Assembly: GCA_018266075.1 (NCBI GenBank)
Contig: JAFEBB010000009.1
Location: 62,001-126,000 of the forward strand
Source: Deltaproteobacteria bacterium
Lineage (GTDB): Bacteria; Myxococcota; Myxococcia; Myxococcales; SZAS-1
DNA: 64,000 nucleotides
Reading direction: 5' to 3'
Shown: positions 13,551 to 22,299 of the stretch, piece after piece
Layout: the number at the start of each line of letters is the position of its first letter
Numbering within the stretch: the first letter of the stretch is position 1
Made by a program: the position numbers and the translations under genes
Notes under the pieces: model-generated
Seen by the model: only the letters and a program-made list of their open reading frames with translations
Told to the model about the DNA's origin: nothing
Databases searched by the model: none

Positions 13551-14185
13551 GTGCGCACGCCTGGATCGTGCTCGGCGCGCCGCTCTCGGCCGTGCGTCGC
13601 GCGCTCAAGGCGCAGCAAGCGGAAGCCATCTTCGGCCCGAGCGAGAAGCGTCGGGTGCGCGTGTTTCCGCGCGTGGCCGACGCGGCGGGATTCACCAGGC
13701 GGAACTCGCGCGCGCGGCTCCTGGCGATGGTCGAAGGCGACGCCCGCGTGGCGCTGGCGGTTTGGCGCGCGGGCGTGTGCAAGGTGGAGCTCGAGCTGCC
13801 GCGTGTGCTGCGCTCGTCGGACGACGTGAGCGATGCGCGCGAGGCCATTGGCCGGCTCGCGAAGCCGCTCGAGTCCGATCCGCCGGGCGCGCTCAAACCG
13901 GGCACGGCCGCGATCGATCTCGCCGCGGGCCTCTGCGGCGTGGGAGCCGAGCAGGTGAGGGCGATGGACTTCGCGACCCTCGTCGCGCTTCGCGGCACCG
14001 ACGCGCGCACGCTCGACGCGCGCGAGCAGAAGCGGCTTGGCGGTCTTCGGTTACTCGAACCGGACGGAACGGAATCGCCGCTCGTCGTTGGCCTGCCAGG
14101 TCCCGAGCACGACGACGACGAGCCGCCGCGTGCATCAGGTCGCGCGTGGAATCCGTGGGATCCGCTCGTGAAACGAAAAGGTTAA
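13547..14185 (+). CDS. Hypothetical protein, about 212 residues
   Basis: I do not recognise this protein. The frame has the strong third-position GC bias of real genes here. It probably begins at the TTG at 13547 that overlaps the purU stop (TTGA), with a GTG at 13568 as an alternative. It opens with a short hydrophobic strand (AHAWIVLGAPLSAV), has a mixed alpha/beta composition and ends in an acidic then basic tail (PEHDDDEPPR..). No Cys pairs, signal peptide or membrane segments are seen. Its end overlaps the convergent xthA by 4 nt. Coupling to purU suggests one transcript, but gives no function. Confidence 0.55.
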   Translation: MSAHAWIVLGAPLSAVRRALKAQQAEAIFGPSEKRRVRVFPRVADAAGFTRRNSRARLLAMVEGDARVALAVWRAGVCKVELELPRVLRSSDDVSDAREAIGRLAKPLESDPPGALKPGTAAIDLAAGLCGVGAEQVRAMDFATLVALRGTDARTLDAREQKRLGGLRLLEPDGTESPLVVGLPGPEHDDDEPPRASGRAWNPWDPLVKRKG

Positions 14186-14952
14186 ATGTCGAAGGTGGCG
14201 ACGATCGCCGCGTGGTCCGAGGGCGCGTCGCCCTTGCGCGACGCGCGATCGATATTCGCCGACGTGCAGCGCTCCGCCAGCGGAGCCGTGGCCAGGATGT
14301 GGTCGATGCGCAGGCCCTTGTTCTTCGGGAACGCGAGCTGCCGGTAGTCCCAGTAGCTGTAGAGCCCTGGCTCGGGATGGTGCTGGCGCACCACGTCCTT
14401 CAGGCCGAACTCGGCGATCTTCGCGAGCGCGTTGCGCGCGTCGATGTGGAAGATGGGCTCGTTGGGCCAACCTTCCGGGTCGTAGACGTCGATGGGCTGC
14501 GGCGCGACGTTGAGATCGCCGAGCAGCACCACCTTCTGGTCGGGCTTGAAGTGCCGATCGAGGTACGCGCGGAAGCGCGACATCCAGGCGAGCTTGTAGT
14601 CGTACTTGTCGCTGGGCACCGACGAGCCGTTGGGCATGTATGTGCAGAGGATGCGCACGCCCTGGTACGTGCCGGCGATGAGGCGCGCCTGCGGATCCTC
14701 GTGCTCGTCGTCGAGGCCTGCGGTCACGTCCTCGAGCGGCTGCTTGGTGAGGATGGCCACGCCGTTGTAGCTGCGCTGCCCGGAGACCACGGCCTCGTAG
14801 CCCAGCTGCGCCAGCGGCGCGGTGGGGAACTCGCTCGCCTCGACCTTGATCTCCTGCAGGCAGAGCACATCCGGCTGGTGCTCGGGGAGCCACGCGAGCA
14901 GGCGATCGAGCCGCGCGCGAATCGAGTTCACGTTCCAGGTGGCGATCTTCAC
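14182..14952 (-). CDS. xthA: Exodeoxyribonuclease III (AP endonuclease)
   Basis: The enzyme cuts DNA 5' to abasic sites in base excision repair and has 3' exonuclease activity. The 256-residue product shows the family signatures: N-terminal KIATWNVNSIRAR, the metal-binding Glu in CLQEIK, YNGVAILTK, the catalytic Asp/Asn in LLGDLNVAP and the C-terminal DHAAIVATF. The length is standard. It lies head to head with a 72-residue ORF and close to an SRAP-domain gene, which also acts on abasic sites, and downstream of dnaE2. Confidence 0.95.
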   Translation of the reverse strand: MKIATWNVNSIRARLDRLLAWLPEHQPDVLCLQEIKVEASEFPTAPLAQLGYEAVVSGQRSYNGVAILTKQPLEDVTAGLDDEHEDPQARLIAGTYQGVRILCTYMPNGSSVPSDKYDYKLAWMSRFRAYLDRHFKPDQKVVLLGDLNVAPQPIDVYDPEGWPNEPIFHIDARNALAKIAEFGLKDVVRQHHPEPGLYSYWDYRQLAFPKNKGLRIDHILATAPLAERCTSANIDRASRKGDAPSDHAAIVATFDI

Positions 14953-15018
14953 GGCGCGGAACCTAGCCGCATTTGCATCGTGCGGCCATCGTCACCATCG
15001 GTGTCGGAGGAGGATGCC

Positions 15019-15237
15019 ATGCCCCGCGACGAGACATCGGTCGAACTCTCCGTTCGTCAGTGGCGTGGCGCGCTGCCCGACGAGCAGGAGCAAGCGCTCC
15101 TCGAGCGCATCGCAGAGCTGGAGCTCGGGAGACAGATGCGCCTGCTGCGCGTGTTGCTCCCCGTGCTCGAGCAGCTGCTGAAGGACGAGCAAGCGGAGGG
15201 CGCGCGTTCGCTCGACGCCTCGGGAGCGGTTCACTGA
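15019..15237 (+). CDS. Small helical hypothetical protein, 72 residues
   Basis: An ATG at 15019 preceded by a strong ribosome site (GGAGGAGG, 5 nt spacing) opens a frame of 72 residues. The sequence is Leu/Glu-rich and probably forms one long amphipathic helix (LLERIAELELGRQMRLLRV); it has no Cys, signal or membrane segment. It lies between the divergent xthA and the convergent SRAP gene, with a 7-nt tail overlap. I do not recognise the family. Confidence 0.6.
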   Translation: MPRDETSVELSVRQWRGALPDEQEQALLERIAELELGRQMRLLRVLLPVLEQLLKDEQAEGARSLDASGAVH

Positions 15238-15893
15238 GCCGGCGCCAGGCAGTCGGGCGCTTCGTGGTTGGCGTCGTTGACGGCCGTGGACACGTCGCGC
15301 GCTCGCAGCGCTTCGGCGGGGAAGGGCGCGAGCAGCTCTTGCGAATCGGCCTGGGGATCGAGCCAGCGCGCGATGTCCCGCGGACGGAGCAACACCGGCA
15401 TGCGATCGTGCACGCGCCGCACGAGCGCATTGGCGTCGGTCGTCAGCAGCGTGCACGTGGCGATGGGCTCGGCGCCATGCCCGGGCCACCAGCGCTCCCA
15501 GAGCCCCGCGAACGCGAACGGCGCGTCGTCGCGCATCGCGTAGAACACGGGCTCCTTCTTCTTGCCGCGCTCGGCGGGCCGCCACTCGTAGAAGCCATCG
15601 GCGATGAGCACGCACCGCCTCCGCTGGTAGGCGGCGCGGAACGGCGGCTTGTGGGCCGCCTCCTCGGCGCGCGCGTTGATGAGCTTGCTGCCGAGCTTCA
15701 GATCCTTGGCCCAGGGCGGCACGAGTCCCCAGCGGAGAAACGTGGCGTGCGAGGGGTCGTCGCCGGTGATGGCCAGCACCGGCTGTGTGGGCGCGATGTT
15801 GAAGCGGGGCGGGAGCGAGTCCGGAAACATCACGCCCGGAAACGCGGCCTGCAGCGTGCGCTCCGAAGACTTCAGCGTGTAGCGGCCGCACAT
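15231..15893 (-). CDS. SOS response-associated peptidase / abasic-site processing protein (SRAP, YedK/HMCES family)
   Basis: SRAP proteins form a thiazolidine crosslink with abasic sites in single-stranded DNA through Cys2, shielding them from cleavage. The 220-residue product begins MCGRYT, so after Met removal the Cys is N-terminal as required. Conserved RFNIAPTQ, INARAE, the GFYEW glutamate and the HDRMP histidine are all present. The long upstream open frame is ignored because Cys2 fixes the start at 15893. No SOS box is seen before it. With xthA and dnaE2 nearby it makes an abasic-site/translesion neighbourhood. Confidence 0.93.
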   Translation of the reverse strand: MCGRYTLKSSERTLQAAFPGVMFPDSLPPRFNIAPTQPVLAITGDDPSHATFLRWGLVPPWAKDLKLGSKLINARAEEAAHKPPFRAAYQRRRCVLIADGFYEWRPAERGKKKEPVFYAMRDDAPFAFAGLWERWWPGHGAEPIATCTLLTTDANALVRRVHDRMPVLLRPRDIARWLDPQADSQELLAPFPAEALRARDVSTAVNDANHEAPDCLAPAQ

Positions 15894-15910
15894 CGCGATA
15901 TATCGAGATG

Positions 15911-16114
<204 letters not shown>

Positions 16115-16195
16115 TCACGTTGGGCGCGACGGGTTGCCGCGGCAACGCCACGTGGAGCGAGAAAGCGGCCGCGCGTTCCGCTACCGTGCTCGGCC

Positions 16196-18076
16196 ATGAG
16201 CGAGACCAGCCAGCGCGCCCTCGGGCGCATCCAGGTGCACCCGCGGGGCTTCGGGTTCCTCACCATTACGGCCGGTGACGAGGTGACCTCGGCCTTCGTG
16301 GCGCCGCCGGACCTGAACCGCTTCTTCGCCGACGACGTGGTCGAGGCCACCGTCACCCGCGGCGCCGACGGCCGTTTCACGGCGAAGGACCTGCAGCTCA
16401 AGGAGCGCCCGCGTGCGCTGGTGTTCGGCGAGGTGGTGAGCCGCGGCCCCCAGCTCTTTCTGCACGTGGATCGCGAGGTGTCCAACACCGACTGGCCGCT
16501 CGATGCGCCGGCGGGCGCGGTGACCGTGGGCGATGTGGCGCTCGCGCGCGTGGGCGACGGGCGGCTCGCGCTCTTCCAGAAGCTGGAGAAGGGCGGCGAC
16601 CACTCGCTCGAGCGCGTGGTGGCGCGCTACGCGATTCCCTTCGAGGTGGCGCCGAAGGTGATCGCGGCGGCCGACGAGGCGCGCACGCGGGCGCACACGC
16701 TCGGCGGTCGAAGGGACTTGCGCGACGTGCCGACGATCACCGTCGACGCCGTGAGCACGCGAGACATCGACGACGCGGTGTCCGTGCTCCCTGCCGATGC
16801 GGACGGCGGCGTGCGCCTGCTGGTGTCGATCGCGGATGTGGCCGAGTTCGTGGAGGAGGGTAGCGTGCTCGACAAGGCCGCGCGCGAGCGGGCCACGAGC
16901 GTGTACCTGGCGAACCGCGTGCTGAACATGCTGCCCGAGTCGCTCTCGTCGGAGCACCTGAGCTTGCTGCTCAACGTGGAGCGCTCGTGCTTGACCGTGG
17001 AGCTGCGGCTCGACGCAGAGGGCAACGTGCTCGCGTCGGATGTGTACGAGAGCGTCATTCGCTCGTTCGCGCGCTGCACCTATACGGAAGTCGCGGCGTA
17101 TCTCGACAAGGGCGAGGTCTCGCAGAACCTCGAGCCGGTGCGCGCGGCGCTGCCGTGGCTTCGGGCGGCGTCGGCGCGGCTGGCGGTGGCGCGGGCGCGG
17201 CGCGGCGGCGTCCAGATCGAGAGCGACGAGGCGCGGCTCACATTCGACGACGAGGGCGAGGTCTCCGGCGTGGTGGCCGAGCCGAGCACGAGCGCGCACG
17301 TGATGATCGAGCGCTTCATGGTCGCGGCCAACGAGGGCATCGCCGCGTTCCTCGCCGCGCGCGGTGTGCCCGTGCCGTTCCGCGTACAGGACCGGCCGGA
17401 CCCGCAGCGCGTGGCCGACCTCGCCGCGTTCGCCGAGAACTCCGGCTTCGCCACCGGCTTCGGAAAGGAGCTGAGCCCGCTCGCGCTGGCCGCTTTCGAC
17501 CGGCAGATCTCGGGCTCGGCGTCGGAGCCGGCGCTGCGTGCGGTGCTGCGTCGTGCGCTGGGTTTCGCGCGCTATACCGCCACGCCGACCGGTCACTTCG
17601 GGCTCGCCGCGCCGCTCTACCTGCACTTCACCTCGCCCATTCGCCGCTACGCCGACCTCGCCGTGCACCGCACGCTCAAGCAGTACCTGCGCGGCAAGCG
17701 CGACTTCACGCCGGGCGATGCCAACGTCGCCCAGCTCTGCGAGCACCTGAACGGGCGCGCCCGCGCGGCGGATCGGGCGGAGCGCGACCGGCGTCGCATG
17801 CTGCTCGCGCGCTACATGCGCAACCAGGTGGGCACCCGCTACTCGGCGCGCATCACGCGGGTCACGCCCTTCGGGCTCCTGGCTCAGCTCGACGGCATGC
17901 GGGTGGAAGGCCTCGTTCCCTCGGACGCGTTGCCCGACGGTCCCTACCGGCCCGACGCGCGCCAGACGCGGCTCTCCAACGGCACCCGCAGCTTCGCGGT
18001 GGGCGCGCCCATCGTGGTGAAGGTGTCGTCGACCGACGAGGAGCTCGGTCGGGTGGAGCTCGGCCTCGAGCCTTGA
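16196..18076 (+). CDS. rnr: Ribonuclease R family 3'-5' exoribonuclease
   Basis: RNase R degrades structured RNA processively from the 3' end. The 626-residue product has N-terminal cold-shock-like RNA-binding sequence (GRIQVHPRGFGFLT), the RNB catalytic domain with STRDIDDAVSV (metal-binding aspartates) and LHFTSPIRRYADL, and a C-terminal S1 domain (ARITRVTPFGLLAQLDG). It is shorter than E. coli RNase R (about 810 residues), lacking the extended N-terminal and lysine-rich C-terminal parts. The ATG at 16196 is the natural start of the cold-shock domain; a longer frame upstream overlaps the 15911-16093 gene on the other strand. Confidence 0.92.
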   Translation: MSETSQRALGRIQVHPRGFGFLTITAGDEVTSAFVAPPDLNRFFADDVVEATVTRGADGRFTAKDLQLKERPRALVFGEVVSRGPQLFLHVDREVSNTDWPLDAPAGAVTVGDVALARVGDGRLALFQKLEKGGDHSLERVVARYAIPFEVAPKVIAAADEARTRAHTLGGRRDLRDVPTITVDAVSTRDIDDAVSVLPADADGGVRLLVSIADVAEFVEEGSVLDKAARERATSVYLANRVLNMLPESLSSEHLSLLLNVERSCLTVELRLDAEGNVLASDVYESVIRSFARCTYTEVAAYLDKGEVSQNLEPVRAALPWLRAASARLAVARARRGGVQIESDEARLTFDDEGEVSGVVAEPSTSAHVMIERFMVAANEGIAAFLAARGVPVPFRVQDRPDPQRVADLAAFAENSGFATGFGKELSPLALAAFDRQISGSASEPALRAVLRRALGFARYTATPTGHFGLAAPLYLHFTSPIRRYADLAVHRTLKQYLRGKRDFTPGDANVAQLCEHLNGRARAADRAERDRRRMLLARYMRNQVGTRYSARITRVTPFGLLAQLDGMRVEGLVPSDALPDGPYRPDARQTRLSNGTRSFAVGAPIVVKVSSTDEELGRVELGLEP

Positions 18077-18125
18077 TTTCGCGAGCCTGACAGCAGGCCC
18101 GCCTTGCCGGTAGCATCTGCGCGGC

Positions 18126-20969
18126 GTGAGATGCCTGGCCCCATCCGAGGTCGTCCAGTACGCGATGGGTTCGCTCAGCGGCGCTGAGCTCGCCCAGGCC
18201 GAGTCGCACCTCAACACCTGCGACGCCTGTCTGGCGCGCGTGGAGACGCAGCGGCTCGGCCAGGAGTCGACCGCGCCGCACGCCACGCTGCCCAGCCTCG
18301 GCGCCGCTGCGAAGTCGATGAAGCCGACGCCCCTCGCGGCGCTGAAGCGGCCGCCGTCGGGCGAGATTCTTCGGGGCGACGAGTCCACCGCGCCGGGGAA
18401 GACGCTGCCCGGCGACTCGACCAGCGGCCGGACGCCTCCGCGCGACGAGCGGCCCGCTGAGATCTCCGCGCCCGGCGAGCTCCCGCGCGGCACCGTGGTG
18501 GGCCGCTACCTCGTGGTCGAGCGGCTGGGCACCGGCGCGATGGGCGCGGTGTACCTCGCCTACGACCCCGAGCTCGATCGCCGCGTGGCGCTCAAGCTCT
18601 TGCGGCCGGGCCACGCCGAGGGCCGCGCCGACGTGCTGCGCCAGCGGCTCATTCGTGAAGCGAAGGCGATGGCGCGGCTGGTGCACCCGAACGTGGTCTC
18701 GGTCTTCGACGCCGGCGCCTACGGCCGCCGGGTGTTCGTGGCGCTCGAGTATGTGGACGGCCCCACGCTCGAGAAGTGGCTCAAGGACAAGCCGCGCGGC
18801 TGGCGCGAGGTGCTGGCCAAGTTCGTCGAGGCGGGGCGCGGGCTGGCGGCGGCGCACCGCGTGGGCCTGGTGCACCGCGACTTCAAGGCCGAGAACGTGC
18901 TCATCGCCTCCGACGGCCGGGTGAAGGTGACGGACTTCGGGCTCGCGCACGTGGAGTCGATGCCCGCAGAGCTCGCGGGGACCAGCGGTCCTCGGGAAGC
19001 TTCGCCTTCGCTCACGAGCCCGGGCGCGCTCATCGGCACGCCTGCGTACATGGCGCCGGAGCAGTTCCTCGGGCAGGCCACCGACCCGCGCACCGACCAG
19101 TTCAACTTCTGCGCGGCGCTCTACGAGGCGCTCTACGGCGTCACCCCCTTCGGCGAAGACGATGTGGCCAGGATCGCCCGGCGGGTGACGGGCGGCGAGC
19201 TGCCCACGCCGCCGACGGACGTGGTCGTGCCGGCGTGGGTGCGCGACCTGGTGCTGCGCGGGCTCTCACTGCGGCCCGAAGATCGTCACAAGAGCCTCGA
19301 GTCGCTGCTCTCCGCGCTCGGCCGGGACCCGAACATCGCCCGACGCAAGGTGCTGGCACTGGGGCTCGCGCTCGCCGCGACCGTGGGCGCCGCGGGCATT
19401 GCCGCGCGCTGGATCTGGCGCGAGCGAACGCGCTGCTCCCGCGACGCGATCGCCCAGGAGGCTGGCTTCTGGAGCGCGGACCGAGCCGCCACCATCCGGC
19501 AAGCCGCGGCCGAGCCCCAGCGCGGTGACACCAGCGCCGCCGCGCTCGATTCGTTCGCCCGCGCGTGGACCGAAGAGCGCCGCGCGCTCTGCGATGAGGA
19601 GCGCGTGAACGCCGTGTCGGCGGCGACCGCGGAGCTGCGCGCGCAGTGCCTGGAGGCCACCGCGGCCACTGCGGGCGCGCTCGCCGAGCAGCTCGCCGCG
19701 CCCGATCCGAAGACGCGCGCGATGCTCGAGACCATGCCGCGCGAGCTCTTGCCGCCGTCCATCTGCGCGCAGGTGGAGTCGGCGCGTCCGCGGTGGCGCG
19801 AGCTCGGCGTCGAAGTGCAGCGCGAGCTGGGGCGCGCCGGGCTCTTGCTCCGCCTGGGCCGCTACGAGGAGGCCTCGGCGCTCACCGACAAGCTCGAGGC
19901 CGAGGCCAAGACCCGCGCCGACGTCGATGAGCGAGGTCAGGCCATGCAGCTCCGCGCCATGCTCTCGCTTCGCAAACAGGAGCACCTCGAGAGCGCGCTC
20001 GCGCAGTTCAACGAGTGCGCGCGGCTCGGCGAAGAGGCCGCCGACGACGACCTGGTGGCCGGCTGCCGCGTGGGTGCGGTGATGGTGGCCGGTGAGTTCA
20101 TGAACCGCTACGACGAGGCCCAGGAGCTCGCGAGCGAGGCGAGGGCGGCGGTCGCGCGCGACGGACAGAATCCCTACTGGTCCACGCGGCTCGACCGCGT
20201 GCTGGGCAACATCGCCGTGAACCGCGGCGACCCGCGCGGCACGGCGCTCATCAGCCATGCGCTGGAGCAGAGCCGCGCGCTGCACGGCGGTGATGTGCCC
20301 AGCATGGCCTGGGACTACAACGACCTCGGCCGCGCCGTGGGTGATCTCGACGGCGACGCCGCCCGCGCCGCGCAGCTCTTCGAGCACGCCGCCGAGCTCG
20401 ACCTGCAAGCCTTTGGTCCCCACAACCCGGCGCTGGAGACGTTCTGGGAGAACGCTGGCGCCGCGGCGATCCTGGCCAACGATCCCCAGCGCGCACTGGA
20501 GTTTGCCGAGAAGGCGCGCGACGTCATCACCAGCTCGGGCAAGGAGATGCCCTCCGACGCCGCCGACGCGTTCGTGCTGCGCGCCTCCGCGCTCGCCGAT
20601 CTGGGGCGGCTCGCCGAGGCCCGCGCCGACTTGAGCCAGGCCGAGAAGCTCATGAAGGGCATCGAGGTGGACTCCGGCTCGAGAGCGGAGCTGCTCGTGC
20701 TCCGCGCCCGCGTGGCGCTCGCCGACGGCCGGCGCGCGGACGCCGTGCGCGACGGCGAGCAGGCGCTCTCGCTCGCCAACCAGCGGCCCGGCGAGTCCCT
20801 CACCCTCGGCGAGGCGCGCTTCACGTTGGCTCAGGCGCTGCCCGCGCAGGATCGCGTCCGGGCGCGCACGCTCGCGAGCGAGGCGCAGGACGCGTTCCGC
20901 AAGCTCAAGGCCGCGCGTCCACAGAAGCGGTTGGCGGAGATCGACGCCTGGCTGGCGGGCAATCCGTAG
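18126..20969 (+). CDS. Transmembrane Ser/Thr protein kinase with zinc-finger N-terminus and helical-repeat sensor region
   Basis: The product has 947 residues, with a GTG start. An N-terminal segment (HLNTCDACL, residues 28-36) matches the H-x3-C-x2-C of anti-sigma-factor zinc fingers (zf-HC2 type). After a Pro/Thr-rich linker comes a complete kinase domain (about 126-395): glycine loop GTGAMG, Lys157, HRDFKAEN (250-257), DFG (270-272) and MAPEQ. One membrane helix (about 408-430) leads to a roughly 500-residue Ala/Glu/Arg-rich helical region that looks like TPR-type repeats. DQFNFCAALYEALYG is of a kind common in myxobacterial kinases. An anti-sigma-like finger fused to a kinase suggests a role in transcriptional signalling, which is inference. 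Confidence 0.88.
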   Translation: MRCLAPSEVVQYAMGSLSGAELAQAESHLNTCDACLARVETQRLGQESTAPHATLPSLGAAAKSMKPTPLAALKRPPSGEILRGDESTAPGKTLPGDSTSGRTPPRDERPAEISAPGELPRGTVVGRYLVVERLGTGAMGAVYLAYDPELDRRVALKLLRPGHAEGRADVLRQRLIREAKAMARLVHPNVVSVFDAGAYGRRVFVALEYVDGPTLEKWLKDKPRGWREVLAKFVEAGRGLAAAHRVGLVHRDFKAENVLIASDGRVKVTDFGLAHVESMPAELAGTSGPREASPSLTSPGALIGTPAYMAPEQFLGQATDPRTDQFNFCAALYEALYGVTPFGEDDVARIARRVTGGELPTPPTDVVVPAWVRDLVLRGLSLRPEDRHKSLESLLSALGRDPNIARRKVLALGLALAATVGAAGIAARWIWRERTRCSRDAIAQEAGFWSADRAATIRQAAAEPQRGDTSAAALDSFARAWTEERRALCDEERVNAVSAATAELRAQCLEATAATAGALAEQLAAPDPKTRAMLETMPRELLPPSICAQVESARPRWRELGVEVQRELGRAGLLLRLGRYEEASALTDKLEAEAKTRADVDERGQAMQLRAMLSLRKQEHLESALAQFNECARLGEEAADDDLVAGCRVGAVMVAGEFMNRYDEAQELASEARAAVARDGQNPYWSTRLDRVLGNIAVNRGDPRGTALISHALEQSRALHGGDVPSMAWDYNDLGRAVGDLDGDAARAAQLFEHAAELDLQAFGPHNPALETFWENAGAAAILANDPQRALEFAEKARDVITSSGKEMPSDAADAFVLRASALADLGRLAEARADLSQAEKLMKGIEVDSGSRAELLVLRARVALADGRRADAVRDGEQALSLANQRPGESLTLGEARFTLAQALPAQDRVRARTLASEAQDAFRKLKAARPQKRLAEIDAWLAGNP

Positions 20970-20975
20970 CGATGG

Positions 20976-21377
20976 TTAGCGCACGCGGCCGCGAATGAGC
21001 GGCAGCGCCCAGTCCTCGGCGAGCGCGAGCGCGTCGGCCTTGGACACGCTGTGCGTCGTCTGCAGATGCGCCTCGAGCTGCGTGGAGCACCGCGACACCT
21101 CGATGAGCTCCTCGCTGTGCGCGCGCACGCTCCACTCGCAGTGCGGACACTTGGCCGTCCGGGTCGCGGACTTTCCGGGCGCCGACGAGAGGTCCAGGGC
21201 CGGCAGCAGCGACTTCGACCACGAGCGCGCATGCTCGTGCGCGCGCTGCCAGGTCCAGTCGTGCTCGCCGGCGAGGTGGCCTTCCAGCTCGTGGGAGACG
21301 TCGACCACCACGTCGGCGGCGGCGCTGGGCGCCTCGCGCTTCCACGCGCACTCGGGGCACTGGGCAGATTCGGACAT
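20976..21377 (-). CDS. Hypothetical protein with two tandem zinc-finger-like units
   Basis: The 133-residue product contains two similar units. Unit 1 has CPEC followed by HELEGHLAGEH; unit 2 has CPHC followed by CSTQLEAHLQTTH. Each thus offers a CxxC pair and a distal L-E-(G/A)-H-L-x3-H pair, as in C2H2-like zinc fingers with an unusually long middle. The start at 21377 (MSESAQCPEC) is preferred to a longer frame reaching 21473. It converges on the kinase gene with a 6-bp gap and lies 92 bp downstream of the nitrobindin-like gene on the same strand. Nucleic-acid binding is possible but not shown. Confidence 0.6.
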   Translation of the reverse strand: MSESAQCPECAWKREAPSAAADVVVDVSHELEGHLAGEHDWTWQRAHEHARSWSKSLLPALDLSSAPGKSATRTAKCPHCEWSVRAHSEELIEVSRCSTQLEAHLQTTHSVSKADALALAEDWALPLIRGRVR

Positions 21378-21469
21378 GACGAAAGTGTAGCGCAGTCGGC
21401 AGAATCTGCGTGCCGCTGGGGGCGACTTTTCCTGTCGTGTCACAAATGGGAACCCCGGACGGGGTCCGA

Positions 21470-22117
21470 TCACCGGCCTTCGGCAAGAAACTTGGGGTTC
21501 CGCGCGGCGGGGGCAATTCGGCGCAGCGTGTTGTGGTCGGTGTGGTGGAACGGCTTCGGGCGCCCGCCGACCAGGAGCACGGTGTCCTGCTCGTAGCTGA
21601 AGGTGCCGTCGGCGTTCACGGTGACGGTGATGGCGTACTCGATGGTCTGGAAGTGCTGCTCGAGGAACGGCCCGGAGCAGATGCCTGCGCTCGTGGAGCC
21701 GCGCGCGGCGCGCACGGTGAACGTCGTCGCGTCCGGGAGCGCGGTGCCCATGGCCAGCGCGACCTGCGCGCGCGGAATGGCGATGGTCTGCGTCACCGTG
21801 TTCGTGGCCGGCTCCCAGAGCCAGTAGCCGACCTGATCATGGAAGGCCTCCGTCTCGCCGAGCTTGGTGATGAAGGTGTGGTAGCGCAGGCCGTAGAGCA
21901 GCTGCGGCCCGTTCGGCTGCGGGTCAATGGGCTGAAGCACCATGCGCTCGAGGTACGGCTCCTCTTCGCTGCCTTCCGCGACCGGGTGGACGTCGAGGCC
22001 CTGGCCCTCCCAGGTGCCTGCCAGCGGCGCGAGCGGGCCCAGGTTCTTCAGCGTGTCGGCGTCGATGGGATCGGGCTCGGTGAAGATGTCGGGGGCGTTG
22101 GCGCTCATGGGCGGCAT
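21470..22117 (-). CDS. FABP-like / nitrobindin-type heme-binding beta-barrel protein
   Basis: The 215-residue protein matches the beta-barrel family that includes nitrobindin and THAP4 heme-binding domains: the GTWEGQG motif near residue 34, a YHTF strand, and a C-terminal KPFHHTDHNTLRR containing candidate histidine ligands. Family members bind ferric heme and react with NO or peroxynitrite; some bind lipids. No signal peptide is seen, so it is cytosolic. A second start at 22108 is equally possible; neither has a clear ribosome site. Confidence 0.78.
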   Translation of the reverse strand: MPPMSANAPDIFTEPDPIDADTLKNLGPLAPLAGTWEGQGLDVHPVAEGSEEEPYLERMVLQPIDPQPNGPQLLYGLRYHTFITKLGETEAFHDQVGYWLWEPATNTVTQTIAIPRAQVALAMGTALPDATTFTVRAARGSTSAGICSGPFLEQHFQTIEYAITVTVNADGTFSYEQDTVLLVGGRPKPFHHTDHNTLRRIAPAARNPKFLAEGR

Positions 22118-22212
22118 TTGTACAAGAGTCAGCCTGGACGCGCTCGTGCGTCGGGGACCTGGCCGAGCGAGCGAGCCGTGGTAAGTTGACCGCGTTCGTG
22201 CCGGACCTTTTC

Positions 22213-22286
<74 letters not shown>

Positions 22287-22299
22287 CTTTTCTTCTCTC

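Noticed and set aside
16181-18493. 770-codon minus-strand frame across RNase R and the kinase start
   Set aside because: It spans two real plus-strand genes and has shadow composition (His/Arg/Glu-rich, no domains).
22186-22191. TTGACC as the -35 box of the tRNA-Arg gene
   Set aside because: A matching -10 box would overlap the mature tRNA start at 22213, so the true promoter must lie further upstream.
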